DNA from: Anaerolineae bacterium
GTDB lineage: Bacteria; Chloroflexota; Anaerolineae; Promineifilales; Promineifilaceae
Length of the DNA: 64,000 bases
Direction of reading: 5' to 3'
NCBI GenBank assembly: GCA_023384415.1
Contig: JAHDWJ010000030.1
Coordinates: 17,025 to 81,024 of the forward strand
Below the pieces are notes generated by a model that searched no databases, was not told where the DNA came from, and saw only the letters and a program-made list of their open reading frames with translations. The translations under genes were made by a program, and so were the position numbers. This document shows positions 54,791 to 63,866 of the stretch, one piece after another (positions within the stretch are counted from its first letter, which is position 1; each line of letters opens with the position of its first letter).

Positions 54791-56497
54791 TCATTCCTCA
54801 ATGGGGATAGGGGGTTGGATGGGGCGGGGGTTGGTTTCGTGTAAAAGAACGTCTATATGGTTGTTCATCTGCTGGAGATGTTGGTGGAGTTGTTGTAAGG
54901 TAAGCCGCTGTTTTGAAGTGAGGGTAGCATCGCCAAAGAGGGTGTCTAATCCTTCTTTGATAGCCATGATGGCCATGGGTAGGGGCTGGGTCGCGGCCGC
55001 GAGCCGGGTCTGCTTTTCGGCTAACATTTGCTCCAGGGAATGCTGTTTCGCGGCCGCGTCCCGGTACGTCAGGGCATTGCTCACGGCAATCGCTACCGCC
55101 GTAGCAATCGAGCGGGCCTTTTCCACATCCTGCTCAAAAAACGAGCCATCCACCTTATTCAACAACTGGAGTACCCCAATGATCTCATTACGGAAAATAA
55201 GGGGCACACACAGCAGTGACCGGGTCATAAACCCTGTTTCCTTATCCACCTGGCGAAAATGGATGGGGTGATTGGCGACATCATTGGTAAAAATCGGTTT
55301 ACCCGTTGTGGCTGTATACCCTACAAACCCTTTACTCAGGGGAATTTCCACCGAACGGAGAATATCGGCTGGGGTGCCCACGTTGTCCATCAACCGCAAA
55401 GCCTCATGCTCCCGATCAATGAGCCAGAGCGATGAGGCTTCAATATTCCAACTGTTGTGTACCTGCTGAATCGTCAGGCGGACAATTTCATCCAGATTGA
55501 TCGAGGCGGTCAGGGTGCGCGTTACCTGGATCAAGGTCTGCATTTCGGCCACATTGCTGGCCAGGGCGCGATCCGTTGCCTGGAAGACGCGGGCATTTTC
55601 TAAAGCAATGGCCGCATAATCAGCCAAAGCAGAGAGAAGCTGTTCATCCCGTTCACTAAAGGAGCGGGGGGCACGCCGGTTGCTCACGCTCAGGATCCCA
55701 ACCGCCTCTTCTTTGACCATGAGGGGAACATAAATAACGGCGCGGGCCATATAGCCGGTTTTGATTTTAATGCCAGGGCCAGAAAAAGAGGATTGACGCA
55801 GGGGGCGGCCGCTCTTCATCACTTCCCCCAACTCCGAATCGGCCATATTAAGTTGCAGGGGCGTCGTCACCTCACCCGTATCCCCAGAGCGAGCATAAGA
55901 AGTGAGGGTGGTTTTGGTCGCATCCAGCAGCCAGATAGTGCATTCTTCAGCATTGGCCAGAGAGAGCGAGGCTTCCGAGACCCGCTCCATCACCTGCTCC
56001 ACACTCAGCGATGAGGCCACCGCCTTGCCAATGCTAAAGATGGTGTCCATATCTTCTAATTGGCGGCGTAGCTCATTGTTGACTCGTGTTAACTGCCCGG
56101 TAAGGGTCTCTTTGTCATGGCGCAGGCGGGTTTCCAGCAGGGCACGGTTGATGGTCTGGATGACCTCATCTACCGTGAATGGCTTTACCAGGTAATCTTT
56201 GATGCCCAGGCGGAACGCTTCGATGGCACTTTTTTCTGACCCATAGCCGGTCATCAGAACGACAGGGATAGTGACAGAGGCGTGGGCTAACGCCTGTAAC
56301 ACGTCTAGCCCGGTCATTTCCGGCATGTTCAGGTCTAACATGACCAAATCTGGTCTTTCGGCCAGAATCATATCCAATCCGGTGCGCCCATCCATGGCGG
56401 AGAGAGTCTTGAAGCCAAAGGTAGGAAGCAGGAGTTCGGAGAGATGCCGGTTGACTTCTTTGCTGTCGTCAATGATGAGAATGCGTTCGCCGCTCAT
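54791..56497 (-). CDS. Response regulator with two GAF domains
   Basis: The protein has 568 residues. The receiver domain has IIDDS near 8-12, phospho-Asp 55 (LVMLDLNMPEMTGL) and Lys in LVKPFT. A coiled coil (about 125-150) precedes GAF 1 (about 160-310: AEECTIWLLD, YVPLMVKEEAVGILSVSN) and GAF 2 (about 325-480: IEASSLWLID, CVPLIFRNEIIGVLQLLN). The C-terminal 80 residues are helical with no HATPase or DNA-binding motif. It is likely an integrator that passes the signal by protein contact. It is the first gene before comM, gap 3 bp. Confidence 0.85.
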   Translation of the reverse strand: MSGERILIIDDSKEVNRHLSELLLPTFGFKTLSAMDGRTGLDMILAERPDLVMLDLNMPEMTGLDVLQALAHASVTIPVVLMTGYGSEKSAIEAFRLGIKDYLVKPFTVDEVIQTINRALLETRLRHDKETLTGQLTRVNNELRRQLEDMDTIFSIGKAVASSLSVEQVMERVSEASLSLANAEECTIWLLDATKTTLTSYARSGDTGEVTTPLQLNMADSELGEVMKSGRPLRQSSFSGPGIKIKTGYMARAVIYVPLMVKEEAVGILSVSNRRAPRSFSERDEQLLSALADYAAIALENARVFQATDRALASNVAEMQTLIQVTRTLTASINLDEIVRLTIQQVHNSWNIEASSLWLIDREHEALRLMDNVGTPADILRSVEIPLSKGFVGYTATTGKPIFTNDVANHPIHFRQVDKETGFMTRSLLCVPLIFRNEIIGVLQLLNKVDGSFFEQDVEKARSIATAVAIAVSNALTYRDAAAKQHSLEQMLAEKQTRLAAATQPLPMAIMAIKEGLDTLFGDATLTSKQRLTLQQLHQHLQQMNNHIDVLLHETNPRPIQPPIPIEE

Positions 56498-56591
56498 AAG
56501 CTATGTATCTGAGATGATCTGTTTTTTTGACACATAATCTGCTCTTAACATTATGCGGTTAGTTATTACAATATGAATTACAGGTTTAGTT

Positions 56592-56621
56592 TTTTCAGAT
56601 AATGGTTCAACCTTCTATAAT
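56592..56621 (+). promoter_or_regulatory. Possible promoter upstream of hutU
   Basis: TTTTCA (56592-56597), 18 bases, then TATAAT (56616-56621). The -10 box is perfect and the -35 is weak. It predicts a leader of about 130 bases. Confidence 0.4.
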
Positions 56622-56756
56622 AGGTTGTTATACACTGCTTACAGATGTCTGGACAAGGAATGAAATTGAGTATAACATGAGCAAGCATTCTTTGACACCT
56701 TTTTGTCTGCTAATAACTGGCCTGAAACAGTCGCCCCATGTTAAGGATACAAACGA

Positions 56757-58403
56757 ATGAGCCGAATGATACGCGCACCTAGAGGAACGACGCTGTCGTG
56801 TAAAGGTTGGCTGCAAGAAGCGGCCTACCGGATGTTGCAGAACAATTTAGACCCGGAGGTAGCCGGGGACCCGGATAACCTGATTGTGTATGGCGGCCGC
56901 GGCCGCGCGGCCCGCAATTGGCCGGCTTTTGAAGCAATCTTGGAGAGCCTGCGCCAGCTAGAAGATGATGAAACGCTTCTGGTGCAAAGTGGTAAACCAG
57001 TGGCCGTCTTCCGCACCCACCCCGATGCCCCCCGGGTACTCATCGCCAACTCAAACATCGTGCCCCATTGGGCCACCCAGGACAATTTTGACCGTTGGGA
57101 AGCTGAGGGACTGATCATGTATGGGCAGATGACCGCCGGGAGCTGGATTTACATTGGCACCCAGGGGATTTTACAAGGGACGTATGAGACGTTCGCGGCC
57201 GCGGCCCAGGCTGCTGGCTGGCCTTCCCTTAAAGGCAAATGGGTACTCACCGCCGGGCTAGGTGAGATGGGCGGGGCACAACCCCTGGCTGTTACCATGA
57301 ACGACGGTGTGGGCCTCATTGTCGAAGTGGACGAATGGCGGGCACGGCGGCGGCTGGAACACCGCTACCTGGATGAAGTCTCCGAAGAGTTGGATGACGC
57401 CCTGGCGCGGGTACGCTACTACACCGAACAAGGATTACCCCGCTCCATCGGCCTCATCGCCAACGCCGCTGATGTGTTCCCAGAACTGGTTGCCCGCAAT
57501 GTCATCCCCGACATCGTAACCGACCAGACCTCGGCCCATGATTACCTGGCTTATTTCCCCCACAACCTGAGCTTTGCCGAAGGGCTGGCCTTGCGCGATC
57601 AGGATCGCCAGGAGTTTATTCGCCTTTCGGGGGGGAGCATGGCCCACCATTGTGCGGCTATGGTGGAGATGCAAAAGCGAGGGGCTATTGTTTTTGATTA
57701 CGGCAACAATTTACGCCAACGCGCCTATGATGCCGGTGTGACCGAGGCGTTTAGCTACCCTGGATTCATCCCCGCCTACATTCGCCCTCTCTTCTGTGAA
57801 GGCAAAGGGCCATTCCGCTGGGTGGCTCTGAGCGGCGACCCGGAAGATATTTACACCACCGACCGGGCTATTTTAGAGCTGTTCCCCGAAGATGAATCGC
57901 TGCACCGCTGGATCAAGATGGCCCAGGAACGAGTGCAGTTTCAGGGTTTACCGGCCCGCATCTGTTGGCTAGGGTATGGCGAACGGGCCAAAGCCGGTCT
58001 ATTATTTAATCAGCTTGTAGCCGATGGCAAAGTGCAAGCCCCTATCGTTATTGGGCGGGATCATCTGGATGCGGGTTCGGTCGCCAGCCCCAACCGGGAG
58101 ACGGAAAAGATGCAGGATGGCTCTGATGCTATCGGGGATTGGCCGATTCTAAACGCGCTGATCAACACGGCCAGTGGGGCTACCTGGGTTAGTTTTCATC
58201 ATGGCGGCGGGGTAGGAATCGGCTATAGTCTTCATGCGGGGCAGGTGATTGTAGCAGATGGGACAGCGGCCGCGGCCGCACGTTTGCAGCGGGTTCTTAC
58301 TGTTGATCCTGGTATGGGGGTTGTCCGCCATGTAGATGCCGGGTATCAACGGGCCATTGATGTCGCCCACGAGCGCGGCGTCAAAATTCCGATGCTTAAA
58401 TAA
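56757..58403 (+). CDS. hutU: Urocanate hydratase
   Basis: HutU converts urocanate to imidazolonepropionate in histidine breakdown, using NAD+ as a bound cofactor. The protein has 548 residues, the normal length. The family core is evident: [12 protein letters not shown], the NAD region [36 protein letters not shown] and [14 protein letters not shown]. Two GCGGCCGC copies add small alanine runs. The other hut genes (hutH, hutI, hutG) are not beside it, so the pathway may be spread out or incomplete. Confidence 0.93.
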   Translation: MSRMIRAPRGTTLSCKGWLQEAAYRMLQNNLDPEVAGDPDNLIVYGGRGRAARNWPAFEAILESLRQLEDDETLLVQSGKPVAVFRTHPDAPRVLIANSNIVPHWATQDNFDRWEAEGLIMYGQMTAGSWIYIGTQGILQGTYETFAAAAQAAGWPSLKGKWVLTAGLGEMGGAQPLAVTMNDGVGLIVEVDEWRARRRLEHRYLDEVSEELDDALARVRYYTEQGLPRSIGLIANAADVFPELVARNVIPDIVTDQTSAHDYLAYFPHNLSFAEGLALRDQDRQEFIRLSGGSMAHHCAAMVEMQKRGAIVFDYGNNLRQRAYDAGVTEAFSYPGFIPAYIRPLFCEGKGPFRWVALSGDPEDIYTTDRAILELFPEDESLHRWIKMAQERVQFQGLPARICWLGYGERAKAGLLFNQLVADGKVQAPIVIGRDHLDAGSVASPNRETEKMQDGSDAIGDWPILNALINTASGATWVSFHHGGGVGIGYSLHAGQVIVADGTAAAAARLQRVLTVDPGMGVVRHVDAGYQRAIDVAHERGVKIPMLK

Positions 58404-58498
58404 GCCCTGGTAGTAAGCAGAGGGTTTGGCTATTGGTAATTGTTAATGGGTGTATGGACCGATCAGAAAGGTAGCAATTTATGATTGGTGACAGGCTA

Positions 58499-58570
58499 TA
58501 GTGCCAACGGTCATAAACTGATATTTTCAGTGAGACTGGAGACTCGAGATTAACCAGTCCCCAGTCTCCA
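58499..58570. mobile_element. Element family C, copy 3 (truncated)
   Basis: It starts TAGTGCCAACGGTCATAAAC after a TA and runs opposite to the other copies. The sequence matches until about 58570, where the other end is missing. A 10-bp inverted repeat (TTAATGGGTG / CACCCATTAA at 58443 and 58574) surrounds it. Confidence 0.65.
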
Positions 58571-58605
58571 ATTCACCCATTAATTATTCTCACCTTGAGG
58601 CTTAC

Positions 58606-59028
58606 ATGGTCAATATTTACCGGGTAAATATTTTAGAAGATCGACTACGGCAGCTTACGGAAACCGTACCGGGTATTTCAGGTACGGTTATTGTCAGTAT
58701 TGAGGGGTTTGTTGTGGCTGCCTACCCTCCTAGCGAGCAAAGCAGTCTGGCGTCGGCTGCCGAAACATCCCCGACATCCCAGGTGGCCGCGATGGCGGCC
58801 GCACTCATCGCCCTGGGTGAGCAAACATTGATACGGTTGGCTCAGGGGCAAATGGAGCGGCTGCTGATCGAAGGGGAAGATGGGGCCATTGTGGTTTATC
58901 CCATCAACCAAAATGCCGCCTTAGCCGCTATGGTAGATAAGGGGGCTAAAATGGGGTTGGTATTGGTAGCCATTGCGCGTGCCGCTACAGCCTTTGGAGA
59001 TGTTTTGAGCGGTACCGAGCTGTGGTAA
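58606..59028 (+). CDS. Roadblock/LC7 domain protein (MglB-like)
   Basis: The protein has 140 residues and one roadblock/LC7 fold (LRQLTETVPGISGTVIVSIEG, then MAAALIALGEQTLIRLAQGQ and DGAIVVYPINQNAALAAM). Such proteins act as regulators or GAPs of small Ras-like GTPases (MglB with MglA). The small GTPase at 36553 is a possible partner, though 21 kb away. A GAGG site supports ATG 58606. It stands alone, just after a truncated family C element. Confidence 0.85.
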   Translation: MVNIYRVNILEDRLRQLTETVPGISGTVIVSIEGFVVAAYPPSEQSSLASAAETSPTSQVAAMAAALIALGEQTLIRLAQGQMERLLIEGEDGAIVVYPINQNAALAAMVDKGAKMGLVLVAIARAATAFGDVLSGTELW

Positions 59029-59039
59029 ACAACGATTAC

Positions 59040-59068
59040 TTTACGTAACATTAAAACCATGCTATATT
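59040..59068 (+). promoter_or_regulatory. Probable promoter of the LysM lipoprotein gene
   Basis: TTTACG (59040-59045), 17 bases, then TATATT (59063-59068). It predicts a leader of about 100 bases before ATG 59178. Confidence 0.55.
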
Positions 59069-59177
59069 ATGGTAAGTTCACCCTGGTAATAAGCAAAATC
59101 TTCTTCTTAAAAGCTATGAAAAGTTGGAACTGCTAAAGTCGCCAGGGATTATCTAAATTAAGCTGCGGGAGGCTGTT

Positions 59178-60140
59178 ATGTTAAAAACACGATCATCTCA
59201 ATGGTTTGTTATAGCCCTGATGATGTTACTGGCTGTGGGGATTGTGGCTTGTGAGCGGCCGGCTCGTCCTGGAGGCAGCGATACACCCACCCCAGACGCG
59301 GCCGCGCCCACAGATGGAGATGCCACCGTGACTGAGCCGGGTGGTGGTGCGGTCACTGACCCAGGCACTGCCCCGGTGGACAGCGGCTCTGGAGATACAA
59401 CCGCACCCGTTACCCCACCCCAGCCAATAGACAGCGGTTCTGATAGTTACCCACCGCCAACTGACGCTGCTCCTGGGGATACAGCTGGCACGGATACCGG
59501 TGCTGAAGTCACCCCTACCGAACCGGACACCTCCGAAACGCCGGGTGACACGGCTGAAACAACGACGCCAGAACCTCCTGCGGCCGCCACCCCCGTCCCA
59601 CCTGCACCCAGTGACAGCGCGGCCGGGACACCTCCAGCCACAGAGGTGATCCATGTGGTGCAGCCGGGTGAAAGCCTGTATCGCATTGGGCTGCAATATG
59701 GGTATTCGTGGACCGTATTGGCCCAATACAATGGGTTGACTAACCCGAACCGGGTCATCATCGGACAGGAGATTAAAATTCCGGCCGCCGGCTCCCCCAC
59801 AACGCCCACCCCACCCACGACGGAACAACTGTATACGGTACGGCGAGGAGATACATTAGCCCGGATCGCGGCCGCGTATGGCGTTAGTTGGGTACAAATT
59901 GCTGAAGCCAACGGGATTGTCAATCCTAACCTTATTTACCCTGGGCAAGTTCTCAAAATCCCGGCTAATACTTCTGGTCCCGCCCCCCAATTTTCCCATG
60001 TTGTTCGGCAAGGGGAAACTCTATTCCTTATCTCTCTGCGCTACGGCGTCCTCTGGACTCAAATTGCTGAAGCCAATAATATCACCGCCCCGTATGTGAT
60101 TTTCCCCGGTCAGACCCTCGTTATTCCCGGTGGGAATTAG
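59178..60140 (+). CDS. Lipoprotein with three LysM domains
   Basis: The protein has 320 residues. A lipoprotein signal (FVIALMMLLAVGIVAC) is followed by about 130 residues of P/T/D-rich linker, then three LysM domains: VVQPGESLYRIGLQYG, TVRRGDTLARIAAAYG and VVRQGETLFLISLRYG, each ending in an I-P-(A/G)(G/N) type end. It should anchor to the membrane and bind peptidoglycan. The ribosome site GGGAGG supports ATG 59178. No catalytic domain is attached. Confidence 0.9.
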   Translation: MLKTRSSQWFVIALMMLLAVGIVACERPARPGGSDTPTPDAAAPTDGDATVTEPGGGAVTDPGTAPVDSGSGDTTAPVTPPQPIDSGSDSYPPPTDAAPGDTAGTDTGAEVTPTEPDTSETPGDTAETTTPEPPAAATPVPPAPSDSAAGTPPATEVIHVVQPGESLYRIGLQYGYSWTVLAQYNGLTNPNRVIIGQEIKIPAAGSPTTPTPPTTEQLYTVRRGDTLARIAAAYGVSWVQIAEANGIVNPNLIYPGQVLKIPANTSGPAPQFSHVVRQGETLFLISLRYGVLWTQIAEANNITAPYVIFPGQTLVIPGGN

Positions 60141-60204
60141 CTGGATAGAGGGAGAGTGAGAGATCGAAAGGGTGTATCTATTCAGGGGTGCGCTCTAGGA
60201 GAAT

Positions 60205-60246
60205 GATTTGGTAAATCGTTCAGATTGGTAAACGATTTACCAAATC
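60205..60246. terminator. Perfect 16-bp inverted repeat between convergent genes
   Basis: GATTTGGTAAATCGTT (60205-60220) and AACGATTTACCAAATC (60231-60246) form a perfect AT-rich stem with a 10-base loop. It lies between convergent stops at 60140 and 60342. It could be a bidirectional terminator or a protein-binding operator; the AT-rich stem makes terminator strength uncertain. Confidence 0.5.
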
Positions 60247-60341
60247 GTTTTACAGCCAACTCACCACTTCTGGTCGGGAACAGTTACGAAAGGGGTTTGT
60301 ACTAAACGGACTAACCTGATATTTGTTCCGGCCATACACCC

Positions 60342-60794
60342 CTACCTTGTGTTAATCTCATCCCGGTGGCCCAGCCCCAGGCGGTTGTCAATGAAGTAGA
60401 GACGCCGCGGCCGCAGCCGATACCAGTTTACTTTGGCCAGGGCCGGACCAATAGCCGGGTTCTCCAGGGAGACAAACGGGTATTTTGTTTGATACAGCCG
60501 GATAGCTGCCTCTTGCGCTTCCCCACTCAATTGGGTCACTTCTCCCTCTAGCTGGACTCCCTGAATAGACGGCCAATCGTGATAATCTTCCTGAATGGTC
60601 GCGGCCGCGTTTCCATTTTGGGCCAGATTTTGCCCATGCCGGGTGTGCCCGGCGGAGAGAAAGTACAGGTCAAATTGGTCATTGACGTAAAAAACAGCCG
60701 CCGCCCACACCCCTTCCGGGCCGGTAGTCGCCAGGGTCAGCACATGATGGGCCGCCAGATAAGCCAGGGCGTTGGCAACCGCGTCACTGCTCAT
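60342..60794 (-). CDS. Pyridoxamine-phosphate-oxidase-like (split beta-barrel) flavin or F420 protein
   Basis: The protein has about 150 residues with the PNPOx-like fold (LAAHHVLTLATTGPEGVWAA, DLYFLSAGHTRHGQNL, VQLEGEVTQLS). ATG 60794 is chosen over 60848. It overlaps the ubiX stop by 11 bp, so the two are cotranscribed. Family members bind FMN or F420. F420 is plausible here because cofD and cofC are present, but the sequence alone cannot decide. Confidence 0.78.
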   Translation of the reverse strand: MSSDAVANALAYLAAHHVLTLATTGPEGVWAAAVFYVNDQFDLYFLSAGHTRHGQNLAQNGNAAATIQEDYHDWPSIQGVQLEGEVTQLSGEAQEAAIRLYQTKYPFVSLENPAIGPALAKVNWYRLRPRRLYFIDNRLGLGHRDEINTR

Positions 60795-61377
60795 GTCCCA
60801 CCTTCCCCCCACCTTGCCAGCGGGCAAACAGATCATGGGGCAGCTCAATCTCTAGCAAATCCAATACCCGGTTCACCGTCTGGTTGACAATATCGGCAAT
60901 CGTCTGCGGGCGGTGGTAAAAAGCGGGCATCGGCGGGGCCAAAATCGCCCCCATCTCCGTCACCTGAACCATCAGCCGCAGGTGGCCCAAATGCAGGGGA
61001 GTCTCCCGCAGCACCAGCACCAGCCGCCGCCGATCTTTCAGCACCACATCGGCCGCCCGCAGAAGCAAATTATCGCTGTAGGAGTGGGCGATCCCGGCCA
61101 TTGTTTTGATGGAGCAGGGGATGATGACCATGCCGTCTGTTTTGAAGGAGCCAGAAGAGACCGCGGCCGCGATGTCTCGAAAGCGGTAGGTCACATCTGC
61201 CAGCCCTTCTACCTGGGCCGGGGTGTAATCCGTCTCCAGCCCCATCGTCTGCGCCCCAGCCTGACTCATAATCAGGTGCGTCTCTACCCCGTTCACCTGA
61301 CGCAGCACCTCTAACAGGCGGATCCCATAAATAATCCCACTGGCTCCGGATATACCGACAATTAATTTTTTAGTCAT
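60784..61377 (-). CDS. ubiX: Flavin prenyltransferase UbiX
   Basis: UbiX makes prenylated FMN, the cofactor of UbiD-type decarboxylases. The protein has about 197 residues. The FMN-binding start is VGISGASGIIYGIRLLEVL, followed by VIIPCSIKTMAGIAHSYSDN and the LVLVLRETPLHLGHLRLM segment typical of UbiX. ATG 61377 has a GAGGAA site; the longer frame from 61494 is unlikely. No ubiD gene is in the window. It overlaps the PNPOx-like gene and follows the GT39-like gene by 28 bp. Confidence 0.92.
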   Translation of the reverse strand: MTKKLIVGISGASGIIYGIRLLEVLRQVNGVETHLIMSQAGAQTMGLETDYTPAQVEGLADVTYRFRDIAAAVSSGSFKTDGMVIIPCSIKTMAGIAHSYSDNLLLRAADVVLKDRRRLVLVLRETPLHLGHLRLMVQVTEMGAILAPPMPAFYHRPQTIADIVNQTVNRVLDLLEIELPHDLFARWQGGGKVGHEQ

Positions 61378-61405
61378 AGATTCCTCGTGAAACGTGATGG
61401 GTGAT

Positions 61406-63577
61406 TCAGGGGACATCATAAACGGTAAAGAGTAGATCCCCATTGGCGCGGAAGAAGGAGAGGTCGGTGCCCTTCGGAAAAGTGGCCCGGACAAACGGAT
61501 ATTCGTTGAGCCGCTCTGGCAAGAAGATAAAGATCAAATTTTCCTGGCTGGGCAGTTCCAGGGGAGCGGTGAGGGGATCGAGAATATCTACGCCGTGCAT
61601 CTGGGGGGCCAGGTAAGGGATGGTGGAATGGCTGGTGTATCCCATGCGGGGGAAGCCGAAGAAGTAAACCAACTGCCCCTGCTCTGGATGGTTGCGTAAA
61701 TAGTGGGCGATCTCGGTGGCCGCTTCGGTGTTGATCCCCCCCAGGATATAGCCGCTTTGGTAGGCGCGGAAGAAGTAATAGTGCAAATCTGTGCCCATAA
61801 GCCAGAGCAAGAACGCGGCCGCGAACCCGATGACCCATTTTTCCCGGCGCGGCCAGGCCCGGTGCAGCCAACCGATGGTGCGGGTCAGGGGAATGGCGGC
61901 GATAACCAGGGTGATGGGCACAATCCAGGCATACCGCTGCGAAGCTGGGGCGTCCTGGCTGATCCCCCCCAAAACGATGTGGGCCAGCAGCGGCAGCCAC
62001 AAGAGCAAATAGCGCAGATCAAAGCGGAGCAAGGACCAAACCAGGCCAAGCAGAAAGAGAGCGGCCGGCCCGGCTAACAGGAGCGGCACCCCTGGGTCGT
62101 ACCAATGGCGTAGGGGAATGTGGGTGAACCCTCTGGCGGTCAGGCTCATTTGCTCAAGAACGATGGCGGCCGCGGATTGCCCTGTTTTTAACTGTTCTGC
62201 TTCCAACCACCATTCAAAAATCGTCACCCGCTGCATGGGGGCATTAAACTCCTGGAGATGGGTGGAAAAGTAGAGCAGCATAGGCAGATAAACCACCAGG
62301 GCGATGTAACCGGTCAGGAGTAAATCAGGCCAGCGCTGGCGGAAACGGTCACGCTGGAAGAGGAAAGCACAGCCAACCCACAGGAGCAGCAGCAGGGGCA
62401 AAACCCGCAGGCTGACATAGAAATATTGCCCCAGCCCCACCGCCAGCCCACACAAGAGAAACGCTCCCCGGCGGCCGCTTTGCCACCCGTGCCATAAAGC
62501 AGCCAGGGCGATGGTGAGGAATAGCCCATCCCAGATGTTGTTGAGACCGATGCGGCTGAACTGGATGTGGTGATGGCAGGCGAGCAGGAGCGCGGCCGCC
62601 ACAAAGCCCAGCAGCCGGTTAAACATGACCCGCCCCAACCCATACACCGCCACCACCGTCAACGCCCCGGCCACCGCCGAGCTGATACGTAACCCCTCTA
62701 TCGTCTGCCCCAGCAGCAGCACCCCCCATCCCTGCACCCAGTAGTAAAAAGTGGGAAAGGAAAACCAGCCTACGGTAAAGATGTTATTGAAATTGCCATT
62801 ACGAAACCCGGCCGCCATGAGACCCGCCGACCCTTCATCACCGGAGAGGGTGCTGGGGTATTGGCTCAACAGGGTGCCACGCAGCCCCAAGGCGAGCAGA
62901 AACAGCAGGAGCAGCCCTACCCCTTCGCGGCGGGTGAGAGAGAAGGTTGCCTCTTGCCACCAGCGGTAACTGCCCAAGACCAGGCAAGTGACAGCCAGGA
63001 ACCAGGCCAAAATAGCCACGCCAGGGTTTAACGCCTGTAAGCTGTTCCCGGCGGCCAGGCGGGCCAGCCAGGCAAACAAGGGGGCCAGGGTGAGCAAGGT
63101 AAGCTGCCATCCCGCCAGGTGGAAGAAATGGGTGAGCCACCAGGTAAGTTTGATGAGGAAGCGTGGGGGACGCGGCCGCAGCGTCCAGATTCCCCCCAGG
63201 ACAAAAAACAGCCCCCCCAACACCGTCAGCCCGGTAAGCCACGGCTGCCACACCCGGAAAACAGAGCGGTAACTCATCTGGGCCAACACCGCCAGCAGCA
63301 GCCCGCCAATCAATAAAACGGTAACTGTCGGGCGCATGGCCCCTGGGGAGAGTTCCGTAGGAGCTGGAGGCCAGGGGCGGGTGGGCCGGCGGCGAGAGGG
63401 TGTGAGTGAGCGGGAACCCACCGGAGTGAGCAGCCAATTCATCGCTTTGGCCCAGAACATGGTTGATTCAGCGGTATGGTAAATGGGGCCGCGGTTTGTC
63501 AGCCGCCGCACTTGCCACCATAACACTGCTACCAACAAGACCAGCAGCAGTAACAAATAAAACAGTTCAATAGGCAT
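61406..63577 (-). CDS. GT39/PMT-like membrane glycosyltransferase
   Basis: The protein has 723 residues with about twelve to fourteen membrane helices. The region near 230-250 has the catalytic DE motif (STLSGDEGSAGLMAAGFRNG) typical of polyprenyl-phosphate-dependent GT-C enzymes, followed by WFSFPTFYYWVQG and ISSAVAGALTVVAVYGLGR. The C-terminal part is a soluble, extracellular-type domain. It likely transfers a lipid-linked sugar to lipid or protein outside the membrane. The acceptor is unknown. It is upstream of ubiX on the same strand (gap 28 bp). Confidence 0.85.
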   Translation of the reverse strand: MPIELFYLLLLLVLLVAVLWWQVRRLTNRGPIYHTAESTMFWAKAMNWLLTPVGSRSLTPSRRRPTRPWPPAPTELSPGAMRPTVTVLLIGGLLLAVLAQMSYRSVFRVWQPWLTGLTVLGGLFFVLGGIWTLRPRPPRFLIKLTWWLTHFFHLAGWQLTLLTLAPLFAWLARLAAGNSLQALNPGVAILAWFLAVTCLVLGSYRWWQEATFSLTRREGVGLLLLFLLALGLRGTLLSQYPSTLSGDEGSAGLMAAGFRNGNFNNIFTVGWFSFPTFYYWVQGWGVLLLGQTIEGLRISSAVAGALTVVAVYGLGRVMFNRLLGFVAAALLLACHHHIQFSRIGLNNIWDGLFLTIALAALWHGWQSGRRGAFLLCGLAVGLGQYFYVSLRVLPLLLLLWVGCAFLFQRDRFRQRWPDLLLTGYIALVVYLPMLLYFSTHLQEFNAPMQRVTIFEWWLEAEQLKTGQSAAAIVLEQMSLTARGFTHIPLRHWYDPGVPLLLAGPAALFLLGLVWSLLRFDLRYLLLWLPLLAHIVLGGISQDAPASQRYAWIVPITLVIAAIPLTRTIGWLHRAWPRREKWVIGFAAAFLLWLMGTDLHYYFFRAYQSGYILGGINTEAATEIAHYLRNHPEQGQLVYFFGFPRMGYTSHSTIPYLAPQMHGVDILDPLTAPLELPSQENLIFIFLPERLNEYPFVRATFPKGTDLSFFRANGDLLFTVYDVP

Positions 63578-63770
63578 AAGCTATTATCAACCACAACCTT
63601 AATAAGTGGCAAACAGTAACAATAGAGAACAACAAACCCGCCGGATTAACAGATTGATTTACCGGCCCAAACCTATCCGCAAACCCCGAAAATCCGCGTT
63701 CAACAATCTCATTCATTAGCTTGATAATTGCACAGTTACAATCTATTCACCTTTTTCACCAAATCAATTT

Positions 63771-63800
63771 TTGCTTATTACCGCTTGATTCAGTTATAAT
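63771..63800 (+). promoter_or_regulatory. Promoter of the secreted-protein gene at the right edge
   Basis: TTGCTT (63771-63776), 18 bases, then a perfect TATAAT (63795-63800). ATG 63867 follows 66 bases later, after a GAGAGG ribosome site. Confidence 0.6.
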
Positions 63801-63866
63801 CTTCGTCATCAACTCGCCCTCATACCTGCATTTTCATTAACCCACATCACTATCCGAGAGGTTGAC

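Larger units (their letters stand above)
458..63179. repeat. Highly iterated palindrome GCGGCCGC, about 89 copies across the window
   Basis: The octamer GCGGCCGC was counted by eye close to ninety times. Examples start at 458, 739, 1837, 2870, 3332, 3899, 4483, 4779, 4934, 5516, 5579, 6797, 6845, 6952, 8375, 8642, 11499, 13351, 18123, 23613, 28805, 38308, 42835, 47005, 48310, 50473, 54993, 56893, 56899, 58266, 58272, 59298, 61163 and 63172. Nearly all lie inside genes, in all frames, often read as AAA or as R-P-x. The frequent context is CGCGGCCGCG. Copies outside intact genes are 45325 (intergenic) and those in the gene remnants. The pattern resembles HIP1 (GCGATCGC) of cyanobacteria. The role is unknown. 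Confidence 0.9.

Noticed and set aside
58404-58605. An integron or attachment site near the truncated C element
   Set aside because: Only a 10-bp inverted repeat is seen, with no integrase or core site.
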